Source: Silurus meridionalis (lineage: Eukaryota > Chordata > Actinopteri > Siluriformes > Siluridae). Taken from it: a stretch of 64,000 nucleotides of DNA. The stretch covers positions 2,776,197 to 2,840,196 of the forward strand of contig NC_060907.1 in the NCBI RefSeq assembly GCF_014805685.1, given 5' to 3'. Under the pieces are notes generated by a model that did not search any database, was not told where the DNA came from, and saw only the letters and a list, made by a program, of their open reading frames with translations. The position numbers were made by a program, and so were the translations under genes. This document shows, in pieces, positions 45,545-56,397 of the stretch (within the stretch, counting starts at the first letter, position 1; each line of letters begins with the position of its first letter).

Positions 45545-46505
45545 CATTTCGTAATGCCATTAACATTCTTTGTTCAACCCGTTGTGAAGCGTGAGTGTCA
45601 AACACGCCAAGAATAGCTCCTCTCATCGACTAGGGCAAGGCAACCCCTCATATGTGACATTGTTTGCCTAGTGGCAGCCACCCCCAGTTGCAGCCCCCAT
45701 AGCATAATAAAAGCTGCTTTGACTCAGGCCACTAGCTTGTGCGGTGGATGTAAGTCTAAAGAGCATGTACTGGACACAGTAGGTGAAGTCTGTCTTGTTG
45801 TAGAGAGCAGAAGGCTTCCAAAAAAAAAAAAAGCAGATGAATAGTCAAGAATGGAACTTTATGCAGAGAGTTAGGGTGCAGACACAATTTGCTGACTCCT
45901 CACTTTCAGAGAAGTAATGGCCATGAGAAAACCGACCTTTAGAACCAGAAGCTTGACAGGCGCTGACTCTAGTGGTTCAAAATAGGGTTCAACCAGAGCT
46001 TCATCCACTACAGCTAAGTCCTATGCAGAGATTGTCCATTTAGTGGTCGGCTTATTTGCTCCATGGATTAAGTGGACGACCAGGAGGTGATTGTCTACAG
46101 AGATCCTGTTAATCAGAGCATGACAAGCCAAAATGGCAGCCACATAAACCCCGAGACTAGCAGGACCTGTACCTGCAGAGAATTTTTCTTCACTGAAACA
46201 ACTTGGCAGTGAACTGATACTACCTGGTGTGTCATAAGCCTCCTGGGAGCAGAACAATTGGGAAAATGTGTGAAGATGCAGTCTGGTCCATGTTTGGCCC
46301 ATTGCGTCCAGTCCCAGAGGAGCTACAAGAGTCAGAGAAATGTATTGTGCCTCGCACGTGCTCGCATTCAGATGATGTCACCCACAGAAGTTATTTAAGC
46401 CAAATTCTTTTTAGTGTTTGACACACGTTACACAACTGGTCGAACAAACAATGTTCCCATAGCGTTATGAAACGCAGCATCGAGTGTAGCTTTTGATAGG
46501 GAACA
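45545..46505. mobile_element. DIRS-like element with inverted ends in right intron 33
   Basis: The start (ATTCTTTGTTCAACCCGTTG, GTGTCAAACACG) recurs inverted at 46,413-46,480 (GTGTTTGACACACG, ACTGGTCGAACAAACAATGT). Related single ends lie at 2,316-2,390 and 63,535-63,610. There are no open frames. Confidence 0.45.
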
Positions 46506-47683
46506 GTTTGCATTTAGTTAGTTTTTAGTTTTACTATGGGTTTAGTTTCTAATATCTAGAATATAATAAATGATTAGAAGTCTAACAAGCGCTAAAAATC
46601 CTTCAGTGTCAAACTGAGATGTTTTTTTGACATTCATGACATCTCACAAATCCTTTTAAACCTACAGTATTAAGCAGGTCCAGCTTCAAATCTCATGTTT
46701 TTTTACTAATAAATTTAGGTTTTATGATTTGTTACCTTCATATGATTTATTCAAAAAAGAAAAAAATGAAAATTTGAAATGAACTAAAGAATGTGCAATG
46801 AAAGTCGGCATGCTTACAGGACATTGATGGTAAGCATGTAACTTTCTTCTGCATCGTTGTATGACGCTAAGAGAGAAATATCAGAGCAGAAAAGTGATTG
46901 CAGGGATATAAATATATCGGAAAAAATTGCACAAATGGACAACGTTAAACATCGGGATTAAAAAAAAAAGAGGTAAATCTTACTCTTTGCTTCTTTCTTC
47001 AGTTCAACAGAAACAGTGTAACTTTTGCACTCAATCTTCTTTTCTATGGGTTTAGCATAGTAAATGTTCATTACCTATAAAATAAAAGAGGAATTATTAT
47101 TATCATAATTATTAGTAGTTGTAATGCAAACAAAAGACTTTGTAGTATTCATGAGCACTCACTTTGAGAACTCCAGCACCAGTTCCTTTAGCAGTTACAT
47201 TAAACTCTTGCTGAAGCTGAACCTGTAAAAGTCCAGGAACACAAATATTTATGCATATATTTATATATGTTCCACAATGCAGTTGTCTTCAATATCTGCT
47301 TAATAAAACAAGAGCATAATAAACATAAATTAAAAAGAAAATGTACCTTGTCTGAGCTGGTCATATGTGCACTTTCACTATTGAAAATCCACTTGATTGG
47401 GTGACTTCGTTCACGCACTCTCAATTCCACCTCCAAATATAAATCCTCTTGAACCCTTACTTTCTTATAGTACTCAGCCATTGCTTGGAACACAATGATG
47501 GTTGCCTAGTTGACATGAAAAGCAGAGACAATTCAGTTCAACCTCAGATCAATTCAGATAATAGGTTAATTGTATTTTTACCACCAAATGTGACATGCAT
47601 GACCCCTGTAATGTTACAAATCCAGACAAAACACAAAGTATTATCTTCATCAGATTCATTATAAATACGTCTGGTCAACCAAC

Positions 47684-48702
47684 CTGAGTGGTGCCATAAC
47701 TTCCATAATTGATACTCTGCCTGTTGAGCCATCTAACAACTTTTCCTGCTGCATCAAATTCCTTTGCTTTTACCAGAGCCAGCAAGGCATACGCTGTCGC
47801 TTCCACAGAGAAGAACTGTCCTCCAGGAACCTGCCAGTTAGAACCATCTGTGCACAGGAAATATAAAGAAATTAAAATGTGCTCCTTGACAGATTGATTT
47901 CATAAGAATTTACGAGTTCCTGACCTTCAGAGGAAGCCTGCAGCAGGTGATCTTTGTTGAACTTGCCAGCATTTGCCAAGGCATAAGAAGTCATCGCAAT
48001 TGCATATGGATTGGTCAAGGAGGGGAGCCTTCTTTCCAGATAATCTAGGGCCTTGTTGGAAGACCCTGGAACATTCTAAATAAGAAGAGAAAGCAAAATA
48101 TTATACAACAGCTGGTCCACATGTTTGATCATTTTGAGCTGTAACATATACAGGAATAAAACATGACATAAGTTAACATACTTCAACTGATGCAGCACAG
48201 AGATGGTTTCTTCTTGCAGAGCGATCAAGACAAATGCTGTCAGAGATGCATCAGAATCTATACCTCGCACATCTCCCTGAAATCACAGAAGAATGACACA
48301 GATTTCACATAAACAGTGGATTTATGGTTTCTTGTACATTTCATACGGAAAAATTTCAGCACAACTTACAACCATCTGTGAATAGATTACTTTGGAGCTT
48401 TTTTTAAATGTGCCATCTGCCATCTGTGCATTCAGAATCAACCACTTGATGGCGCTGCATAAGACATTTTTATCTATGCTTATATAGTCACTGGCCATAG
48501 CAAAGACTTTCACCACGTATGCTGTCAACCTTTACCACAGAGAAAACAAGCAGTCAAGAAATGACCTGAGATCGAATGTTGCTTAAGGATCAATCAATTA
48601 CAGAAAATGTGATTGGTCTCTTTTACCATGTGCTGCTAGGTCTTGATAAAAATGGCGCATAGGAACCATCCTCCTTACGGAAGTTAAGTTCTTCTGCATA
48701 TC
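47684..48702 (-). pseudogene. c3: Right C3 exons 25-29, catalytic His lost, exon 27 frameshift
   Basis: Exons: 25, 48627-48702; 26, 48370-48529; 27, 48182-48276; 28, 47925-48075; 29, 47684-47847. Exon 26 reads SSKVIYSQM, with Tyr (48,382-48,384) where C3 has the catalytic His. Exon 27 is 95 nt against 96; one G of LQEG is missing at about 48,208-48,212. Exons 25, 28 and 29 are open and close to the left copy ([20 protein letters not shown] in exon 29). Confidence 0.85.
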
Positions 48703-49136
48703 CTAAGAGAGGAAGAGAAAGAAGGATCATTTTGTAATTAGAAAATCCAAAAAATGTTAACCAATTTTACTTAGATCAAATGAAAAGCTCTAAAACTAAA
48801 TGCATTGTCACCTCTGTAGATCTAAGCTACTTCAGGGGTCCAGGATGGACCATACCCTGTGACTCTGGATACTCATGGAGGAATGAATGTAATTATATAA
48901 TGCTGATACAAGAATGTTCTAGCTATGTTCTGGCTGGCTGCAGGTTTTTTTGTTTGTAAAATGTCAACAGTCAACCAACTTTACATCACTGGATCTCTCA
49001 AATACATGACAGATAAAAACAAAAGCTTGATGAGAAAAATAGCCAACCACTGTGTCTTATCCATAAAAAAAATGGAAGATTTGTGTCCTGACTACATCTT
49101 ATAAATGTGCTTTATAGTTTGTAAAAAGCTTCTCAC

Positions 49137-49340
49137 CTGTTGTGATGTGTTGGATAGCTTCATTACGTCTGTCGAGGCCGACTGCTTCCCACTGATTAGT
49201 GGTATCTAAGTAGTGTGTGGCAGTAAGGGACAATGTCATAGAGATCATGAGTTGATCCCCACTTCCAATAGGCTTCCTGATCAGGCGCCCCATGAAGTCT
49301 CCACTGATGACCTGCTCGATTGTCTGACTAACCTTCTGGC
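49137..49340 (-). CDS. c3: Right C3 exon 24, thioester exon with GSGDQ
   Basis: This exon is 204 nt, as in human, and open. It reads [20 protein letters not shown], then PIGSGDQLMISMTLSLTATHY. The reactive Cys of GCGEQ is Ser (codon 49,261-49,263) and Glu is Asp, while Gln is kept. Since both copies carry GSGDQ, the change predates their duplication. Without the Cys no internal thioester can form. Confidence 0.9.
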
Positions 49341-49799
49341 CTGCAAGTAAATTCATGAATATTAAGATTGTTACAAATGTATGTTGTATGAAGTAACAAA
49401 TGTTTACTGTCTACCTTCTACTACTACAAGTAAAGAGGGTTACAGACAACAGTGTACAATAAAAATGATAAAAGTATGATTGTTTACACCTGCTCTCAGT
49501 CTCAGTTTAACAGTTAATAAGCTGCAAAAATCGCATTTGCTATGTATTTTTCTGTCAATAACGACTAGTCTACTTGCACAATGGGGAGCAGTATCACCTT
49601 GGTATTAAAGTCTACCTGAGTCTAGCTGTATTGTCTCATTTCTGTAAAATGGCCCTTTAATGTGTGCAGAACCATGCTGCAGATGTTCTACCACTCCATG
49701 CAGACCAGCGTCAACTTCTACACTGTATTTTTTTAATGTGTTGTACAAGTTGACCAAACCTTCTATTCCGTTGTTCCTGGTGTGGTTTCTGTAAGCGGC

Positions 49800-51180
49800 A
49801 AAGATTTACAGCATTTGGCAGACGCTTTTATCCAGAGGAACCTTTTCTCATTCAAACATCTGAGCAGCTATGGGGTTTAGGGCCTTTCTCAGGGGCCCAG
49901 GTTTGACAGCTTGGTGTGGCTGAGATTAAAACTCATGTTTCAGCTTCATAGTACAATGCTGTAACAATTCATCTACCATCTCTCCAGTGTGATGGGGTCG
50001 CACCGTGGTGAAGACCGCCAATGCCAACAAACTCAACAAGCTAATTTGGAAAGAGGTGCCTGAGAGGAGAGTGCTGAGGAAACTTCTCAGTATACTTGAC
50101 AATGCATAACACCCCCTGCGTGCAACACTTGAGTCCTACCAGAGAACGTTTAGCCTTATACTTAGACCACTGCTGACAACCACAGGATTAAGAATTTAGG
50201 TCTAATTTTATCTTATATTATCTTGTCTTATCTTGAAAAAAAAGAAGAGTAAGACAAAAAAAATACAATGTTAATGTTAATTGAACATAGGATTTATCCT
50301 AGTTAGACTGCAGCACTAGAAAAACGGAATCATCTGCACCAATGAAGCTTCATAATTGCTCTTTAGGTACATCTACTTGTTTTTCCATTTAACCCCCTAC
50401 CTGGCCATAGTCACCTGCATAGATCTGCTACAGAGTGGGTCACAGCATAATTCTTAACTTTTTATGTTTAAACACGTTTAACAGAGCAGTTTCCGGATTC
50501 AGCAGCAGCAGCAGTAACAGCAAAATCATTTCACATCTAATTTTCCAACAACAAACCAATCTACATTTCATTGTTGTGGATAAATGTTGTGGATAACACT
50601 GTGGATAAGGGCATTTAACAATGGCATATATGTAAATAATAATAGTTCAGATACATGTGTTTAAGTGACCGCCATTGAAATCTATGCATTAATCCAAATC
50701 ATCCAATGCCAAGATGTTTAAAGGAGATTTATAAAATGACTTTGCATCAGTGAATCGTTGAATCTACTGTGGAAGGTGGAAGCTTAGTGATTAAGGCATT
50801 GGATTTGGATCTAAAGGTTGTGAGTTTAAATTCCAGCCACACCGAACTGCCTCTCTTGGGTTTCAGAGAGTTAGTCGCTCTGGATAAGGTCATCTATCAA
50901 ATCCTGTAAATGTAAATGTTAATCTACATGCGTAAATGTTCCTGAATCAGGTAAAGTATCCACAAATGTCAAATTGTTTTACAGGACTATGTGTGTAGTG
51001 CAGTTTGAATTGGAAACACACATTATCTTTGACTTTGTGCGACCATGCGAAATGGATTTTCTTTTGTTTGAAGCTCATTAACTAGACCATTACAAATATA
51101 AATTCATAGATCTTTAATCTTGGTACTGCAGGGTCTGGCCAATTACTGCTATGATTAAGATGAGAAAACCTTTATTGGTA
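49800..51180. other. Right intron 23: SINE and LINE fragments
   Basis: Positions 49,808-49,960 are an antisense SINE (GCATTTGGCAGACGCTTTTA). Positions 49,985-50,180 resemble a LINE C-terminus (GTGCTGAGGAAACTTCTCAG). Positions 50,775-50,935 are a degenerate tRNA-derived SINE (TTAGTCGCTCTGGATAAGG). The rest holds nothing I can name. Confidence 0.5.
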
Positions 51181-51209
51181 TATAATGGTGTTTTTGAATT
51201 TCTTCTTAC

Positions 51210-52531
51210 CAGTCACACTGATCTGAGTGTGTGCAGGAGTGTTTGGAACCTGCCCACTTGGAATACTAGTCTTCATCTGCACAGTTTGGATGCCACCTTT
51301 TATTTCAAATAAGGTTTAAGATCAAGAGAAATACAATGAAATGGAAACGTGAACTGTGCAGAAATATGCTGAGAAATCGATTCTATTAAAAGAGCTGAGA
51401 AAGAGCTTCATATGATTGGGGTATAGAAGATAGAAAATCTCACCAGGATATTGAGAGGGATTTAGTTCCAGATTTGTTTCTAACAGTTTAGTTAGCACAC
51501 CATCGGGCTGAGCATGAAAAACAGAACGTTTCAGAGATATGCTGATAGACCTTATGTTGATCCAAACATGACATTTGACTTGTCAATAAATATGAGTTGT
51601 CTGGAACAATCACTGGTATAGAATTAGTTGATACTCACCACCACCTTCAGGGTTTTCCTTACTCCATCATTATAGTATGTGCTTGCAGCCTGCACCTTTA
51701 TATCGTGTTCCCCTATTCTCATGGGAATGATCACAAATGGGACAGATCTGCTGGACTTGGCATCAACATTAACTACGGTATGGTATTTCTTCTTTTTGCT
51801 GGCTGCGCTGCAAATATGCTCTGTCTCAAAGAAATCCACACGCACCTGTTGGGCACAAGAAGTCATACAGAACGTCCTTAGGTCCTTAAGAACAAATCAG
51901 GGATGTACATTTTATTATGAAGCAGCTATTATTGCGTTATTACGTGCTTTAAGTAGTGGAATCGGACCTCTTTTATTCATGCACCTTTAGTTTACCTGTG
52001 GATCCAAACCATGTCCAAGGACAATAATATGGATTTGCAATGGATTATGATGCTAATCCATTGCAAGACACATCGGGGCAATTTTCTATCATCCTACCAG
52101 AAATGTTCTGGTGATATATGAAAAACAAAAAAACATATAACACTGTAGTGGTTTTGTGAATTGTAAAACTACCTTCTGTTGCTTATTGGAGAAGTTATAC
52201 AGAATCGCTTTGATTTCAACTTGTTCGTTCCGTACTGCCGTGGAAGGTAACACAAGATCCACAAGGAAATCCTTTGTCACTATTATTTCATAGGGATCCG
52301 CCACACAGATACCTACAGGCATAGATAAATAAATGTGTGTGTCAATATTTTGGCATATGCCAGTTATTACAGGTGTCTAATTCAAATTTTCATATCACAT
52401 CAAGACATTTTCAACACAAGAAGAGAATGCGGCACTGACCGTGGGTCTTAGACAGACTGATGGCTAGGATTTGCCATGTTGTAATAGAGTCTTTTAAATT
52501 GATTTTGCTCAGAGTGAGGCTTGTTGTGGTA
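51210..52531 (-). CDS. c3: Right C3 exons 19-23
   Basis: Exons: 19, 52440-52531; 20, 52173-52312; 21, 51639-51845; 22, 51444-51507; 23, 51210-51296. They have the same lengths and phases as the left copy. Landmarks are [67 protein letters not shown] and [19 protein letters not shown]. No stop lies in the C3 frame within this block. Confidence 0.86.
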
Positions 52532-52569
52532 CTACAATAAAAAGAGAAAGAGCAGAGTCAGATCTGTGC

Positions 52570-53060
52570 AACCATTCAGATCGTCTCTAGGTTTACGGAT
52601 GTAACCCTAGTTCACTGAGGGAATGATATGCTGCTTCGCAATGTTCTGGGAAGGCGACCGCGTTGTCCACGCTCTGAAATAATGTGTGTAATTAGTCAAA
52701 ATTGGTGTGCCTCCGAAGCCTGTGAGCCAGACCGAGCAGTTGAGGTTGGAGAGGAGGTGCTACCACCAAGGGAGCTACCACCTCGGTTGAGGTTGGAGAG
52801 AGGTGGTAGGTCAGTGGTTAAGGCATTGGGCTTTGGATCAGAAGATCACAGGTTCAAATCTCACCACCACCAAGCTGCCACTGCTGGGCCCTTGAGCAAA
52901 GCCCTAAAACCCTCCCCTGCTCAGTTGTAAGTCGCTCTGGATAAGGGCGTCTGCCAAATGCCGCAAATGTAAATGTAAATGACATGGACAAGCCCATCTT
53001 AAAACCCTCTAGAAGGTCCATCTGTTACCCCCAAGAACTTCGAGTTCCTGAAGGGGACCC
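52570..53060. mobile_element. DIRS terminal fragment with tRNA-derived SINE in right intron 18
   Basis: The ends CGTCTCTAGGTTTACGGATG and TTCGAGTTCCTGAAGGGGAC resemble DIRS termini as at 12,150-12,200. Nested at 52,803-52,980 is a SINE with a B box GGTTCAAATCT (52,851-52,861) and the tail GTCGCTCTGGATAAGGGCGT. Confidence 0.6.
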
Positions 53061-53100
53061 AGAATTCTAGACTAACTGAATCTTGGATTGTTTCATTTAC

Positions 53101-53220
53101 CATGGGCTGTTTCCTGAGCAGGCTGGCAGGCTTTTATCCACCCAAAGCCAGCTCTCAGTAAGTGTGTCCGAGGCACTCTATCACCATCCTCATCATCATC
53201 ATCATCATCATCATTGTCAC
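53101..53220 (-). pseudogene. c3: Right C3 exon 18, frameshifted
   Basis: This exon follows exon 16 directly: only 283 bp of intron separate them and no C3a exon lies between. Phases would still allow exon 16 to join exon 18 in frame. It starts with an acidic GAC/AAT/GAT run ending near GAG GAT GGT GAT. Then one base is missing at about 53,156-53,160 compared with the left copy, so ESWLW lies in another frame from the Asp run. The exon is 120 nt where 121 would keep phase. Confidence 0.82.
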
Positions 53221-53504
53221 CTGGACAAATATGGATTTGTAAATCATGCCTCAGAGAAATCAAAGTGGCAAATATTAGCTTGTCAGAAAAAAAAACAAGT
53301 TGGCTTTAATAGCTTAAAATATAGTAATGATTTATTTGCTAGTGTAGATCTGTTTCTGTTGACGTTCTAGTCAGATTAAATAAACTAAAAGAGTTAGAAA
53401 AAAAAACCTCTCGTTTATTTTATTATTATTCTACGAATATAATGTTCTTTTTTTCCTTCCACATTTAATGGCAATTTGCAACGTTTTTTAGTCCAGCTTC
53501 TTAC

Positions 53505-56345
53505 CTGGTGTTCTGGTGATTTGCACTTCTCTCTGTTTTCTTTTTGGTGGGGAAGGACACTGAATATCTGTGAAAAATATTGAATTGGAAACATTACAGT
53601 TGTTTTTGTATTTAACATTATATTTTTCAAAGATACAGATGTGTATATATATATATATATTTAATAAGGAAAGAAATACAACAACTTCTGAATCACACAT
53701 GGCTCATTTATCTTTATTTTAGTAAACCAAAATGACTTCACAGAATTCATTTTTAATGATAATAACCATGATCACATGCTTTTTTTTTTTGTTATGGAAA
53801 CAACAAGCTGATATTACATGAGACCAGATGTTCCACAACAAAAAATGCAGCAGCAAATAGATTACAAAAAAAGAGGGATGTGTGGCTCTTTAATCAGTGT
53901 TGGGAAATTATTGTGGCAAAATTAAGCATATTGAATCACTTTGGGACACGGTGTTGTAGAAAATTATGTACTGTTTTATTATAACTGCTTGCTGTTTAAT
54001 TACTCATTTCTTCTTTTAATAAAACATCTGCTTCACCTGTTCTTTCCTTGGTGCCTCCTGCTTTATCAGACTGAAACAGAAGTCCTGCATCATAGAAAAC
54101 CCCCATGCTGTCTTTCCCACTGCCTGCTGTACAGCCCGTGTAATAATTCTCTATAAGGTTCCATATCTGTTGGTGGAAAAAGAAAATAATGGTGCTATAA
54201 TTATGTACAATATCTATTCTCTAACAACATTGGAGCAGGTCCCAATAGCAACCGAATGACTGAGTGAACCAAATATGAAGCCACAACATCATTTTGAAGA
54301 ATAAAGAATTTCAAACTCTAACAGCTCAGGGTATCACTCACCTTGGACTGCGTGAGTCTGTTCTTGTTGAGAGCTAAGACACCCATATCCAAAGCGACCA
54401 GACCAACCTTAGCACTCGGATCTCCAGTAACTACCAGATCAAATTCTTCACCAGGGTTGAATAGGATTTGGCCACTTAAACTTTGCTTTACATCCAGTTT
54501 TAGCTACATCAATAAAGAGAATACAAGTAGAGAAGAAAGGACAGAAACAAATGATATCAGGGCTGAACTCATTTGATCAGTACATGGAGCTCCAATATTC
54601 AACCCAGACAAATATAGGCTTAATCTTGGTTGTCTGGAAAAAAGACTAGTCTAAAAAATGGTAGCAAGCAATGGAAGATAATAGCAAGCAAACCAACCAA
54701 TCAGCCAGTAAAGTGTAAAAGAAGTAGACTGCCTACCGTTCCCAAGCACGTGTCCTTTATGGCGACCCAGATCGAGTCTGATACAATTTCAGATCCTATG
54801 TGGTAATAAGCCACCAGTCGGAATGAGGGAACCAAGTCCTTGGTGATCCTTTCAGACAGACTTATCAGCTCTTTTCTCTTCAACCTCTCTGCTTTCACAA
54901 TCTGTCCTTTACTAAAAATCTGACAAACAGAAACCCCCCGAACTTTCTTTTAAACGAGCAAACAAACAATGTTTTTGTAACCACAGATGAAGTTAGATTT
55001 AAGGTTTAGGCTTATTAATTATTATTATTAATTATTATTATTATATTATTAATATTGTTGTTATTATAAAACTACCTCACAATATCACCATCCAATGTGT
55101 ATGTGAAAACACCAACCAGATAAGTCAAATCTTGGTCTTGAACACTGCTTTGGACGATTAGCTGGAATTTTGTCTCATCATTGATGGCCAGTTCTGCAGA
55201 ATCAGCACTTATATGTAGGTAATTCCTGGAGCCTCCTTTGGTAGCGTAAGCCTCGGCTATCATCTTGTTCTCAGCTTGTCTTTCAGCTGATATGTCTGGG
55301 ACTTCGGTCTTTGCCTGGTTACACAGCATTATTTAGTTTAGTAACCATTTTAGTTGGAATGTTTCAGTTCAATTTGATTTAAATTGTGGGTTTAACAATG
55401 CACATTCCCACACATCAGCTTCACAGAAATGAATAGATTGAGAGAATGACAGTTACATTAATATATTTATGTGTAATGGATGAGGTAGAGGTGATGATGG
55501 TGAGAGAAAAACTCTCTCAGAGGACCTGAGAAAGAAATATGGAGAGGAAAAAGACTCTAAAGGGAACTTACCCTCATGTGGGTGACACAAACAGTCATAT
55601 AATAACAAAGATGGAAAATGAATTATTTACTAGGGAAGTTGGTTTACCATCTCAACCAGAACCTCTTTACTTATTATTCAAATAGGACATTAACACTGAT
55701 GTTGTGTTTTCTTATTATTCCTACTGCTGTGCAATTCATTCTTCACACAGGTCCATAAACCATCTCTGATGTTACTTACTGTGATTTCTAAAGAGCTCCA
55801 TCTTTCGTTGGTGTTCACAGTGACTTTGGCAAAGCCGTTCCTCCTGGTCAGAGCCCTCACCTCACCTTCCTGCCCTGCTCTGATCACCACACCCACATTT
55901 TCAGCAGGAGACTGGTCTGGATTGGTCGCATAAACCTTTTCAAATCCAGATCAGATGTACAGATTATAAAAATAATGCACATCACTCAAAACTGGTGAAA
56001 TTATGATCGACTGACATTTAGCACATTTATGCTAATAACTGTTACATCCTCCAGCAAATACAGAGAAGTCTTGTGTTGGACTAATGTTTGAATGGCTTTG
56101 GATGAAAATAAATTATGATTCAAAAACACATATTAGGATTATATTTTGTTACCGTGACATCAAGAGGCATTCCAGGGTGGAAGTATTTAGGCGTTCTCTT
56201 GAACTCGATGGTGTACGGTGATTTCACTATTTGAATGCCCCCCTTTTCTGCTTTAACCATTTCACTTCCTGGAACATTAATAATAATTGAACAGTTGTAA
56301 GGAGACACATGGAAGGATAAAATGTGTGAATGTTAAACACCACAC

Positions 56346-56397
<52 letters not shown>

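Larger units (their letters stand above)
42011..47505 (-). pseudogene. c3: Right C3 exons 30-39, frame change in exon 36
   Basis: Exons: 30, 47347-47505; 31, 47163-47222; 32, 46984-47074; 33, 46818-46866; 34, 44234-44324; 35, 44040-44129; 36, 43847-43951; 37, 42777-42872; 38, 42250-42330; 39, 42011-42094. Exon 36 is 105 nt where 106 is expected; the change lies in HKIN...MLQPAAV (about 43,893-43,905). Exon 38 (81 nt) keeps the RACEAGTDY segment lost from the left copy. Introns 33 (2.5 kb) and 36 (0.97 kb) hold mobile elements. Confidence 0.84.
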
